Source of the DNA: an uncultured bacterium
GTDB taxonomy: Bacteria; Actinomycetota; Coriobacteriia; Coriobacteriales; Eggerthellaceae
DNA length: 64,000 nucleotides
Assembly (NCBI GenBank): GCA_905215035.1
Contig: CAJMOJ010000002.1
Span: forward strand, 5,117-69,116
Direction: 5' to 3'
The number at the start of each line of letters is the position of its first letter. Position 1 is the stretch's first letter. The position numbers were made by a program, and so were the translations under genes. Below the pieces are notes generated by a model. The model did no database searches, was not told the origin of the DNA, and saw only the letters and a list, made by a program, of their open reading frames with translations. Shown here in pieces: positions 28,236-36,365 of this stretch.

Positions 28236-28639
28236 AAATCAACTTCTTCCCATGATTCAAAAGATAACCCTGGCACACGTTTAAACTCGGCATAATTATT
28301 GGTGACCAAAACTGCGCCGTGAGCTAATGCTGTTGCGGCAATCAAATAATCATTGCCGCCAATGGTCTGTCCTTTGCGTTCAAGATCTGCTCGTATTCGT
28401 GCATAATGCATTGCGCACGCCTCATCAAACGGAACAATCTCAAAGGGCAGCAAAAGGGACTCGACTCTCAAGCGCTCCTCCTCAGGACGAGCGCTTTTTT
28501 CTGCACCTAAAAGAAGTTCTGCCTTTACCACTGCAGGAACCTTAAAAAGACTTGCATCACTATTCATAAGCAGTTCATAACCTGCAAGTAGTTTGCCTCG
28601 CAAAAAACTTATGAAGATGTTTGAATCGATGTAATACAT
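28232..28639 (-). CDS. vapC: VapC-type PIN-domain toxin ribonuclease
   Basis: A 135-residue PIN domain. Conserved acidic residues are visible: Asp 5 (YYIDSNIFI), Glu 41 (KAELLLGAEKS) and Asp 97 (GGNDYLIAA); the fourth position lies in VTNN. This set coordinates Mg2+ for RNA cleavage. It starts eight bases after the stop of the antitoxin gene, so the two are translationally linked in one operon. The pair forms a type II toxin-antitoxin system in which the toxin cleaves RNA, often initiator tRNA or rRNA in characterised homologues. The target here is unknown. Confidence 0.9.
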   Translation of the reverse strand: MYYIDSNIFISFLRGKLLAGYELLMNSDASLFKVPAVVKAELLLGAEKSARPEEERLRVESLLLPFEIVPFDEACAMHYARIRADLERKGQTIGGNDYLIAATALAHGAVLVTNNYAEFKRVPGLSFESWEEVDF

Positions 28640-28647
28640 TATTACTC

Positions 28648-28890
28648 CTACAGCGTATCCAAAGGAGCAACAGGCTCTGGGGCAGGATCAATAACATCGG
28701 GGAAATCTGGTGAACTTCCAAATAGATCAAAATACCCTGGTGGCCATCCATTAACCCATCCCCGTTCGTTTTCATGGCGCTTCTCTAGTACTTCTCGCGC
28801 ATATGACGAGATTGACTTTCCAGCAGCTTCAGCATCTGAACGCAATGCCTCCATCGAAACATCATCCATATAAAGCGATAGTTGTGCCAT
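28648..28890 (-). CDS. vapB: VapB-type antitoxin, ribbon-helix-helix
   Basis: An 80-residue protein. Residues 1-42 look like a ribbon-helix-helix DNA-binding domain (MAQLSLYMDDVSMEALRSDA, then GKSISSYAREVLEKR). The C-terminal half, Gly/Pro/Asp-rich (WPPGYFDLFGSSPDFPDV), would wrap the PIN toxin. GGGAGGGG precedes the ATG. The upstream spacer carries inverted repeats suitable for autoregulation by the toxin-antitoxin complex. Confidence 0.87.
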   Translation of the reverse strand: MAQLSLYMDDVSMEALRSDAEAAGKSISSYAREVLEKRHENERGWVNGWPPGYFDLFGSSPDFPDVIDPAPEPVAPLDTL

Positions 28891-28905
28891 AAGATGCCCC
28901 TCCCT

Positions 28906-28957
28906 CGATAAATCTTACTAGATCTTATCGAAACAAGTATATAACAAGTATATACTT
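28906..28957. promoter_or_regulatory. Candidate VapBC operator/promoter palindromes
   Basis: AAGTATATA and TATATACTT form a perfect 9-bp inverted repeat with spacer ACAAG (28935-28957). A second, imperfect palindrome with CGATAA and TTATCG ends lies at 28906-28930. Both are just upstream of vapB, as expected for autoregulated toxin-antitoxin operons. Their use is inferred. Confidence 0.6.
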
Positions 28958-28984
28958 AGTTGCAAGAAATAGAGGCTTGCACTC

Positions 28985-29105
28985 GTAGCACTTTTCTTGC
29001 TTGATGACTGCTCTACATTGTTTGGCAATTGTCTTATCTTGCTTAACGATTATCTTGCTTGGCGGCCGTCCTATTTGACGACCACCCCATTGAGCCATCC
29101 CATCA
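28985..29105. repeat. Degenerate tandem repeat, period about 16-22 bp
   Basis: Imperfect copies starting CTTGCTT / TTTGGC / CTTGCTTAACG / CTTGCTTGGCGG fill the spacer between the vapBC promoter and the GHKL gene stop. Copies are poorly conserved and the boundary is approximate. Confidence 0.5.
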
Positions 29106-29115
29106 ATCGTCCTAA

Positions 29116-30054
29116 TTAGTGATGTCGTAGGGCATCACGAGCAAGCAGAGTTACCGTAAGACCGCGAGTATTCTTTTTATCTAAGTTGCGATAGGCAACC
29201 ATAAAGCCATCGCTTTTACCATAAGCTTCCACCATATTAAGACCAGAAAGCTCACCTTTTACCCCTTGCACCCATCGCTCAACATCCGATTTACTGCTAC
29301 CCATTTTTTTCGTCGGGTCGAGGCCAGGACCATCGTCAGAAAAATCAATTCTTCGTCCTTGGTCATACACCTTAACAACAATGTTTTCGTAGTATGCATG
29401 AGCAAAGTTTTTACATAGTTCATAAATAGGCGCAAAAGAGATAGATCCGGAGCCCCCGCTTGCTTTCTCGTAAACCGCCTGCGCTAATTGAGCAACAAAC
29501 GCAGACGCATCATCTGGCTCTATCCAGCTGATTTCTTCTTCCTCATCAGCGATTGTAATAATCTGAGCAGGGTTGCGCACATATAGGAAGTCATCAGATA
29601 TCGATGGATGGGATTGCATTAGGCGATGCCTATTGTTACGCCATGCCAGTTCATCACGAAGCTGATTGCGCGGCCGCTTCATCCAACCAGGTTTGCCTTC
29701 CCGTTTATCTTTATCATGCTGTTCACATAAGTCGTAATAACGGCCAAGCACGTTGCTATACGAAAGGGGGATATCATTTGGCCGCAGACACTTTCGTAAA
29801 AAAGAAAGAAGGTTGTCTGCCCCACCTGGTACATCGCTAACTTTTACGTCAACACCACATATTTTGAGAAGGCTCTGAAGCGCATCTAAGCACGATAATC
29901 CTTCTGTCTCTATAAGGAACTTTAACGGATCTCTCATCATTTTTTCCGTATCAATGGTGCGCTTTTTCTTGCTTGCGCCATCAATACAAAGAATGTTTGA
30001 TCGAATAATGAATTTATGTGATTGAATGATCCCTATTGCTTTTTTAATGTTCAT
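29116..30054 (-). CDS. GHKL-type ATPase-domain protein of unknown role
   Basis: A 312-residue soluble protein. Its C-terminal third looks like a GHKL (histidine kinase/HSP90/MutL) ATP-binding fold: ELCKNFAHAYY at about residues 212-222 has the E-x-x-x-N pattern of the N box, FSDDGPGLD at about 238-246 is the DxGxG G1 box, and KGELSGLNMVEAYG may be the G2 region. The N-terminal 200 residues (MNIKKAIGIIQSHKFIIRSN start, basic and helical) are unrecognised and no HisKA box or membrane segment exists, so it is not an ordinary sensor kinase. GGAGAG precedes the ATG at 30054. It lies in an accessory region with toxin-antitoxin and Fic genes. Function unknown. Confidence 0.75.
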   Translation of the reverse strand: MNIKKAIGIIQSHKFIIRSNILCIDGASKKKRTIDTEKMMRDPLKFLIETEGLSCLDALQSLLKICGVDVKVSDVPGGADNLLSFLRKCLRPNDIPLSYSNVLGRYYDLCEQHDKDKREGKPGWMKRPRNQLRDELAWRNNRHRLMQSHPSISDDFLYVRNPAQIITIADEEEEISWIEPDDASAFVAQLAQAVYEKASGGSGSISFAPIYELCKNFAHAYYENIVVKVYDQGRRIDFSDDGPGLDPTKKMGSSKSDVERWVQGVKGELSGLNMVEAYGKSDGFMVAYRNLDKKNTRGLTVTLLARDALRHH

Positions 30055-30128
30055 CTTGGCTCTCCTATTCCGCACGTACCCATCATTACGAAGCACGCGA
30101 TCTTACCAAGCTCCGCCATGCGACAATT

Positions 30129-30208
30129 GCAGCAATCAGCTACGCTACGCAGCAGCCAACCAGGTTGAGCAGTAATCAACCGCGTTATACAGCAACCAAT
30201 CCCAGCTT
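30129..30208. repeat. Four tandem copies of a 20-bp repeat
   Basis: Copies start at 30129, 30149, 30169 and 30189, exactly 20 bp apart, with a consensus near GCAGCAATCAACCACGTTAY. The first and last copies are the most diverged. It lies upstream of the GHKL gene in a 300-base gene-free spacer. Confidence 0.8.
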
Positions 30209-30362
30209 GATTGCTGCAAGTATAGATACATGCCTCTATCTAAGAGTGCCAATATAGGGACTTGATCTGCTCCCTTTAATTTCGTTACCCTCTCTCTATA
30301 ACGCTCTCCACCACGTGACGATTATTTGTAATTGTCTGCACACTAACCGCGTTACCCTTGCA

Positions 30363-30396
30363 ATAAAAATAATCAAGCGATATAAAAATAATCAAG
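30363..30396. repeat. Two exact 15-bp direct repeats 19 bp apart, at the ribosome-binding site
   Basis: ATAAAAATAATCAAG occurs at 30363-30377 and 30382-30396, separated by CGAT; CGAT is repeated again after the second copy. The second copy supplies the A-A-G of the AAGGA Shine-Dalgarno sequence of the gene at 30404. It could be an operator or a recent slippage duplication. Confidence 0.8.
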
Positions 30397-30403
30397 GATC
30401 GAT

Positions 30404-30628
30404 ATGGCTGACTTCGAAATTTTAGATCGTGCTTATCTTGAAGCCATGTTGCAGCTTGATGCCCCCTATAATTCTGCCATTGCAACAAAAATGGGAAAGA
30501 CAAATTCTTATGCGCTCCAATATAAAAATAGACTTATGAGCCAAGGGGTTATTGGGGAGGATTTCGATGGGTCTCTCTCCTTCCAAATGCCACTCATGGA
30601 GTCTTTTCTCAAGGACCTCTATAGCTAA
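30404..30628 (+). CDS. Small winged-helix-like protein, resembles the C-terminus of an AAA+ ATPase
   Basis: A 74-residue protein. YLEAMLQLDAPYNSAIATKMGKTNSYALQYKNRLMSQGVI has the helix-turn-helix spacing of the winged helix that ends many actinobacterial AAA+ ATPases (Ala-x-x-Met-Gly-x-Thr-x-x-Tyr, then a recognition helix with YKNRL). Here it stands alone with its own AAGGA ribosome-binding site. No ATPase domain is encoded upstream, so it is either a decayed fragment or a small DNA-binding protein. GC content and repeats around it differ from housekeeping genes. Confidence 0.6.
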   Translation: MADFEILDRAYLEAMLQLDAPYNSAIATKMGKTNSYALQYKNRLMSQGVIGEDFDGSLSFQMPLMESFLKDLYS

Positions 30629-30681
30629 GCATGCAGCTAAAGATGCATTTTTGACAATATCTCCAGTAAGCTGCCCTTTAT

Positions 30682-30725
30682 AAATCTTTACTTATCATCT
30701 CCAAAAAGACAAAAAGTAAAGATTT
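30682..30725. terminator. Perfect 12-bp inverted repeat between convergent genes
   Basis: AAATCTTTACTT (30682-30693) and AAGTAAAGATTT (30714-30725) with a 20-nt loop lie between the winged-helix gene and the acyltransferase-like gene, so a bidirectional terminator is likely. Confidence 0.55.
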
Positions 30726-30799
30726 TACGGATTACCAGGAATATTTACCGATCATTAGAAATATTTGATGCGTTAATTAATGTATCAATGAAGCCAGGT

Positions 30800-31891
30800 T
30801 TACGAATGATCTTTAGGCGCAAAATAATGATTGGGGTTCACTAAGAAACCAAGCTTTCCCACATGATTCAGAACCCACAAAACGCCGATAGGTAAAAGAT
30901 ATATCACCACAAGGGCTCCCAAAATATGGGCAGGTGCATACAACATAGCTAGTGCGCCTGTTGTCTGCACACCCGCTAAGGACAGAATATAAAACCAGCT
31001 CTTCATAAACATTGGATGCAACAACCAGATTGCTTTGGTATACCCATCGATAAACTTATAAAAGCCAATTTGTGACCCATCGCCAAATTGACCTCCAAAA
31101 ATAACAGTAAACCAAAAAAGGCCAGTTGCCGTAAGTATCGCCGAGAGCACCGGTGCTGGAGTGCTGAATGCAAAAAGGATCACACTTAAGATAAGCCACC
31201 CTATTGAGATCAGGGCCACATTTGCCGGTTTAGCGCTCGCTCTAAATAGCATGCGCGTCTTATCTTCTGCCTGCCACGCAAGTGCCATTCCAGCTATAAA
31301 CCAAATCCATGATCCGCAAAAGTTTTGAACCACATAAGGCAACGCAGAAAAGCTGGCTGCTGTCGAAGGATGAAGCGCAAAGATGATCGCAAGTACTTTA
31401 ACAATTACCGCTGCAATCAAAAACCCTAAAGCACGTTTGCGCGTTACAAACGTAGGAGTCAGCGCATACATCACCAAAGCAACTAGGAAGAATCCAACAG
31501 GGATCACAGGGTCAACAAAGGTGGTGTACAGAAGATTTTCTAAACTAAACGATGGGTTTGTGCCTACCCAGCTATTCACCAAAAGCGTAAAAAACGTTAT
31601 GAACACAAGCGGCACCAGCATATATACCACTTGATACTTCATACTATGGCACCAATCTACCAGGTTTTGTACGCGCCATTGTTTCTGGAATAGATATCCA
31701 TAGCCGAAATAGAAAATGGGCAGCTGAAATACAAAGAAGCATGATTCAGCCCAATGATAGACAACATCGCCTGGTAAACAACCAAACTCCACCATGGCTT
31801 TGCAGAATCCCCCCAACGCAATCAAAAGCGATGCGGTTGATTCCATATTGAAGATCCATGTATTGGGTATGTTCTTTTGCTCTATCGGCAT
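30800..31891 (-). CDS. Acyltransferase-3-like membrane protein missing the usual His
   Basis: A 363-residue membrane protein with about 10 helices. Organisation and the start (residues 10-35) resemble acyltransferase family 3 (OafA-like), and PIFYFGYGYLFQKQ matches its second helix region. However, the first helix usually carries a conserved RG...LGH motif with catalytic histidine, and here the segment is SLLIALGGFCKAM, with no His. It may be a degenerate or specialised member, perhaps modifying envelope polysaccharides. Start support is weak. It lies in the accessory region. Confidence 0.65.
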   Translation of the reverse strand: MPIEQKNIPNTWIFNMESTASLLIALGGFCKAMVEFGCLPGDVVYHWAESCFFVFQLPIFYFGYGYLFQKQWRVQNLVDWCHSMKYQVVYMLVPLVFITFFTLLVNSWVGTNPSFSLENLLYTTFVDPVIPVGFFLVALVMYALTPTFVTRKRALGFLIAAVIVKVLAIIFALHPSTAASFSALPYVVQNFCGSWIWFIAGMALAWQAEDKTRMLFRASAKPANVALISIGWLILSVILFAFSTPAPVLSAILTATGLFWFTVIFGGQFGDGSQIGFYKFIDGYTKAIWLLHPMFMKSWFYILSLAGVQTTGALAMLYAPAHILGALVVIYLLPIGVLWVLNHVGKLGFLVNPNHYFAPKDHS

Positions 31892-32076
31892 GTTTGTCTA
31901 CTCTGCCATAAACGCCTTAGGCTTACGCTTTTCCTTGGACTTGCATTTTGCTTCGTAGTCCTATCATAGGCTTACAGGAGGTAGATCAACTGCTGTTTTG
32001 GCTGATGTTGTCGATGTGACACCAACTAGAAGCTAATGCAATCTCATCCCAATTTCAATTTCAAAAGACAAAAATC

Positions 32077-33030
32077 CTATTCTGTAAGGAAATTCATGAC
32101 GAGCGAGGTCATGATGTCTTTTTCTTTAGGCTTTGATTCGGCAATCATGATGGTTGTTGCTACAAGAGCGCTGTCGCTCACAGCCTTTTGTCCACCTTTG
32201 TAGAGCAGCCCATTTTTTTCCAAGAAGTAGAGGAATATGGTCGCTGCAATTCGCTTGTTTCCATCGTGGAACGAGTGGTTCTTTACAATGAGATAGAGGA
32301 GGTTCGCCGCTTTCTCCTGAACGGACGAATAAAGCTCCTCGCCTCCGAATGACTGATAGATTGTTGCGATACTACTCTTGAATGAATCATCTTTCTCAAC
32401 ACCAAAAAGATCACTCTCGTCATTAAATCTGAGAGTTTTAATTAGCTCCATGCACTCGTCATAATTAAGAACATAAACAGTATTGGTTCCGGTCCGCTTC
32501 GCGATACGCTGATGATCGTAGTCATCAAGAAGATCAAGAGCCGATGCATAACTCTTCACCACTTCAAGTACTTGACTCGTATCTAGCTCGTCAGAAACAC
32601 GCTCAAGAAGTCCCACAGTCTGCGCAAGTTGTTGAAGTCGATATTCATTTTCAGCACGCCCCTTGATGATGTACTTGCGAAGCACATCTGTTGCCCAGCG
32701 TCTGAACTCAATACCGCGCTGAGATTTAACACGGTACCCAACTGAAATAATCATATCGAGACTGTAGTGTTCAACCTGGTAAGTTTTCCCATCGGCAGCA
32801 GTTGTCGCAAATTTTGCGACAACTGAATCAGAAGACCCATCAAGTTCTTCTTTTAAGGCATTAGAAATATGTTTGCCGATAGTTTTAACGTCACGATCAA
32901 ACAATATCGCCATCTGCTTGCGATTAAGCCACACTTCGTCCCTGTTTGCATCAACCGTGACATCAAGCTCAACTGTTCCATCAGCCGACTCAAACAAAAC
33001 AATATGAGTGTTGCTAGCGATTTCGGACAT
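32077..33030 (-). CDS. RhuM-Fic (death-on-curing type) fusion protein
   Basis: A 317-residue protein. The N-terminal 120 residues match the RhuM/KilA-N-like virulence-associated domain (VWLNRKQMAILFDRDVKTIGKHI, then IISVGYRVKSQRGIEFRRWA). After a coiled-coil-like linker, the C-terminal part is a Fic/Doc domain with the motif HSFHDGNKR at residues 252-260, close to the HxFx(D/E)GN(K/G)R consensus of AMPylating or phosphorylating enzymes. The RhuM domain probably binds DNA. No separate antitoxin (such as Phd) is adjacent. It occurs next to the initiator tRNA, about 215 bases from its 3' end. Confidence 0.9.
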   Translation of the reverse strand: MSEIASNTHIVLFESADGTVELDVTVDANRDEVWLNRKQMAILFDRDVKTIGKHISNALKEELDGSSDSVVAKFATTAADGKTYQVEHYSLDMIISVGYRVKSQRGIEFRRWATDVLRKYIIKGRAENEYRLQQLAQTVGLLERVSDELDTSQVLEVVKSYASALDLLDDYDHQRIAKRTGTNTVYVLNYDECMELIKTLRFNDESDLFGVEKDDSFKSSIATIYQSFGGEELYSSVQEKAANLLYLIVKNHSFHDGNKRIAATIFLYFLEKNGLLYKGGQKAVSDSALVATTIMIAESKPKEKDIMTSLVMNFLTE

Positions 33031-33244
33031 CTTTACTCCATCTTTTCTGCTTATAGCTCTATCTTCTATCCGTATTAACTCGCTGATTTCATTATCAATA
33101 CTAGTTTTTGACCTTGTAGTCTAAAACCTGCACTACGAATCCAACCAAAACGAGCCCTCAAATTAGTTCCAGTCCAACAGGCCGTCCTGTTAATCCCAAA
33201 ATACAAAAACAGGTCAGACACAATTGCCTGACCTGTAGAAAATT

Positions 33245-33321
<77 letters not shown>

Positions 33322-33364
33322 CTATGTAGTTGCTGATCAACAGCAATAGCCATAATAACACGCC

Positions 33365-33455
33365 ACCGGGCGTTTGCAAACCCTAAAATCTCTAAAGCAC
33401 ACTAAAGAACGTTTTTGGTGCGTTAAAGTACATTAAAACACCTAAGAATGCCGCT
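33365..33455. repeat. Degenerate repeats rich in CTAAAG/TTAAAG
   Basis: Short imperfect copies (CTCTAAAGCACA, CTAAAGAAC, GTTAAAGTACA, TTAAAACAC, CTAAGAATG) with a spacing of about 10-12 bases occupy the spacer between the kinase gene and the tRNA. Boundaries are approximate. Confidence 0.45.
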
Positions 33456-33463
33456 TGCCTCAG

Positions 33464-34873
33464 CTAAACAAAGGCTGCTAGCCCTAGCGCAATAAACATA
33501 ATCAAGAAACCTCCAACTGCTACGCTGAACCCAATGATTAGACGCTTTGTAATGGTGTAGCGTTTTAATTGAGGAACAAGTGGCGTGAGAGGGCCAACAT
33601 CAAATAGTAGCAAAGCGATACCAACAAACATAATCCCCAACCCAGTAGACGCTACTCCTAAATTGAGGGCAGGAATATTTACTTGGGATTCAGAAGGATG
33701 CACCGCGCTAAATATACATCCATAAATGAATAGCACTAAAGTAAGGAAGATCACAACATCCCATATAACCCCAATGATGATTCGACCCGGCGCTAGCTGC
33801 TTGCCATCCCCTGAGATCGACGTAGTTGACGGAGTCGATGTGTCCGATGGGACAGATGTGTCCAATGAGGCTGATGCGCACGATGGGGTCGATGTACCCG
33901 ATGGAGCTGATGTAGCCGACGCAGATGAGGACTCTTTTGCCATCACAGAAAGCGCTTTCATAAATGCCGCTTTAAGTTCTCCGACCGATTGATAACGCTG
34001 CTGCGGATCAAAAGCCGATGCTTTTCTGATCACCTGTGCAAGCACAGGATTAGCAGCGCTCAAGAATACATCACGTTTCTCTTGCGAACTAAAAGAGGCC
34101 TGCGGCGTTGCACCCGTCAACATGAAATAGAGCACCGCGCCTAGTGCATAGACATCAGAACGAACGTCTGTCTGTCCAAATCCAAATTGCTCAGGCGGTG
34201 CATAAGATCGTGTACCGAGCGCATGCGTATCGCAATCAGACTCTTCATTAAATAGCCGTGCGATCCCAAAATCAAGCAAACAAACCTGCGGATCCATAAT
34301 TTCATCAGCTGACCCATCGGCAAGAATCATAATATTGCTCGGCTTGATATCCCTATGGATCAACTCAGGTTCAAATGCAGCATGTAACTGCATTACCGCG
34401 TCGCAGAGTTTAGGAAAGAGCAGTTGCGTTGTTTGCTCCCCTGCCCCATACTGCGCAACCCACCTGTCAAGTGTCACGCCTTCAAGATATTCCAAAATAA
34501 CAACTTGATAGCCGGGAATATCGTAACATTCCAAAACACGAGGAGCGCATTCGAGTACACGTCCCTGCTTATAAGCAAGATACAGTAATTCGTATGCGCT
34601 TCCTGCATTGGTTTGATTGGCTATTTGTTTGCGAATAAACTGTTTAGGCTCATTTAGATCGTTGGAGCCATTTGTTTTGTCGGAGTTATTTGACTCACGA
34701 GATCCCTTGGACCTGTTTGAGTCACTGGACTCATTTAGCCCATTGGGTTCATATACAACCAACTCGGTTGTTTCAAATTCGGAACTCTTTAAGGTTTTAA
34801 CGACGTGATAACACGCATCATGTTCAAGATTGGCTAAACACGTTTGTAAATCAGGAGAAGTCATAGACCTCAT
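33464..34873 (-). CDS. Serine/threonine protein kinase with C-terminal membrane helices
   Basis: A 469-residue kinase. Catalytic loop HRDIKPSN is near residue 170 and DFG (LLDFGIARL) near 201; GTRSYAPPEQ is the activation/P+1 segment. A Ser/Asn/Lys-rich insert (about residues 45-75) interrupts the N-lobe before a Lys-containing strand FIRKQI. After the kinase domain comes a Ser/Thr/Pro/Ala linker built of short repeats (TSxPSxTS), then about three hydrophobic helices. So the domain is cytoplasmic and anchored, without an external sensor of PASTA type. It starts after the HTH gene in the same orientation, spaced by about 17 bases, an operon likely to act together. Confidence 0.92.
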   Translation of the reverse strand: MRSMTSPDLQTCLANLEHDACYHVVKTLKSSEFETTELVVYEPNGLNESSDSNRSKGSRESNNSDKTNGSNDLNEPKQFIRKQIANQTNAGSAYELLYLAYKQGRVLECAPRVLECYDIPGYQVVILEYLEGVTLDRWVAQYGAGEQTTQLLFPKLCDAVMQLHAAFEPELIHRDIKPSNIMILADGSADEIMDPQVCLLDFGIARLFNEESDCDTHALGTRSYAPPEQFGFGQTDVRSDVYALGAVLYFMLTGATPQASFSSQEKRDVFLSAANPVLAQVIRKASAFDPQQRYQSVGELKAAFMKALSVMAKESSSASATSAPSGTSTPSCASASLDTSVPSDTSTPSTTSISGDGKQLAPGRIIIGVIWDVVIFLTLVLFIYGCIFSAVHPSESQVNIPALNLGVASTGLGIMFVGIALLLFDVGPLTPLVPQLKRYTITKRLIIGFSVAVGGFLIMFIALGLAAFV

Positions 34874-34890
34874 ACTAGCAGACCATCACA

Positions 34891-35400
34891 CTAGCAGATC
34901 GTCTCTTCTTTGAAACGGTAAAGCTCGCATTCTACTTCCGCCAATGAATAGCCCTTATCAAGACAGAAAATAATGATAGCATCACGTCTATCTTTAGGAT
35001 AAAGCTCGTTTGTATGTGCAGCTTGCAACAAGCGATTTGTCTCTTGTAGCGATAGCCCCATCGCAAACGCAAGTTGAAGCATCTTATTGCGCGATCCTTG
35101 TCGCTCCCCCTTAAAGATCTGATAACCGAATGTCTCATTAAGACCCGCTGCTTTTATCACAGCAGCACGCTTAAGGCCCTTCTTTTCTAGAAGGTAGTTC
35201 AGATAATCAGCAGCCGATCGTCTTGTAATATGATGCGCATCAGTAAAAGCAGTAGGCGATGGTGAACTTAACAGCTCTGCTAAAAGTTGATCAGTAAGCG
35301 GCTCATCAGAAAAAGATGTATCAAGAGAAGCATGATGAGACGATGCACGATGAGACGTATGATTCATTGGTTGCTGTTGATCAGATTGTGGCTCTTCCAC
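34891..35400 (-). CDS. Helix-turn-helix protein paired with the Ser/Thr kinase
   Basis: A 169-residue protein. The middle (about residues 65-140) contains an XRE-like helix-turn-helix: YLNYLLEKKGLKRAAVIKAA, then FGYQIFKGERQGSRNKMLQL. A His/Ser-rich N-terminus of about 50 residues is likely disordered. The GTG at 35400 is favoured because AGGAAGGA lies four bases before it; a longer ATG frame starts at 35433 without such a site. It precedes the kinase gene and follows the DUF4190-type gene, the same strand. The kinase may phosphorylate it; that is inference from the conserved pairing of such genes. Confidence 0.8.
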   Translation of the reverse strand: MEEPQSDQQQPMNHTSHRASSHHASLDTSFSDEPLTDQLLAELLSSPSPTAFTDAHHITRRSAADYLNYLLEKKGLKRAAVIKAAGLNETFGYQIFKGERQGSRNKMLQLAFAMGLSLQETNRLLQAAHTNELYPKDRRDAIIIFCLDKGYSLAEVECELYRFKEETIC

Positions 35401-35439
35401 ACGATATCCTTCCTGATGAACAAAAAGTCTCATTTGCTG

Positions 35440-36153
35440 TTATGACAATACCCATGATGCCGTTGGCTTATCCGAAATCATACTTGCATAATAGAGTGCT
35501 TTGGCAATATCGCCCTCAAAGTAAACATCGCCCGTAACCGTTCCGCCTGCAGCAAGAGTTCCCGAACCAAGCTCGTTATTGCTGTCTGAATAGAAAGTCA
35601 TAGAGCGCTGAACACCATTTGCATCCTCAGCCTTCCAATCATACGTATTAAATGAAGCCTCTTTTGATCCATTGTTAGTATACGTTACCGTTATGCCCGT
35701 AATAGAATCGCCATTATAGTTCTTAAGCCCCGTCTGAACTGCTTGGACACTAATATCAAGCCCGTCCTCTGTAGTAATGGAAGTTCCTACAGCCAAATCA
35801 GTAGTAGCGACATCTCCCGATGCGTTTTCTGATGAAACACTTGCCGATGGGCCATTAACTGCCGAGTCAACTGCGGCACTATACATGCTTTGGGTAGCCA
35901 GCACAATAACAATCGAAATCACATTAAGCACGATTCCAGCAACAGCAATGCCCTTGCCCTTTTTCTTCCCTTTTCGGATCCCAACAAATCCAACAATCGC
36001 AAAAATTAGACCAAGCGCGGCAAGGAAGAACGCACCGTTATTAATAATGGGAAGGAATGATGTCAAGATTGCCAGAATACCAAGCACAAGAGCAGCAATT
36101 GCCATACCCGATGTTGATTGCGACTCAGTAGTCTGCTGCATAGGTTGATCCAT
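35440..36153 (-). CDS. DUF4190/DUF4352-type membrane protein
   Basis: A 237-residue protein. A short Gln/Ser-rich cytoplasmic N-terminus is followed by two to three hydrophobic helices (residues 17-100) of the DUF4190 kind, with a lysine-rich loop GKKKGKGIA. An external domain at about 120-237 has immunoglobulin-like beta strands (ITGITVTYTNNGSKEASFNTYDW), typical of DUF4352 or telomeric-repeat-like extracellular domains. GAGAGG precedes the ATG. It is upstream of the HTH and kinase genes in the same orientation, so it could sense external conditions for them. Confidence 0.8.
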   Translation of the reverse strand: MDQPMQQTTESQSTSGMAIAALVLGILAILTSFLPIINNGAFFLAALGLIFAIVGFVGIRKGKKKGKGIAVAGIVLNVISIVIVLATQSMYSAAVDSAVNGPSASVSSENASGDVATTDLAVGTSITTEDGLDISVQAVQTGLKNYNGDSITGITVTYTNNGSKEASFNTYDWKAEDANGVQRSMTFYSDSNNELGSGTLAAGGTVTGDVYFEGDIAKALYYASMISDKPTASWVLS

Positions 36154-36365
36154 AGATGTTCCTCTCGTTTAAAAGATGATCCATCAGAACAAACGGCATG
36201 CAGATGCCTGCACACCGTCTCCAATGTACTCACCGTTCTTTCAATACATCATGTATGGTAGAGGTACACCCACTCAAAAACATTAGCTGACAGCTAAGAG
36301 AGCGCCTAAGATTATTACTGAATTATCTGCATTAATAGCGTTTATAGTCAGCCTTCATCACATTT

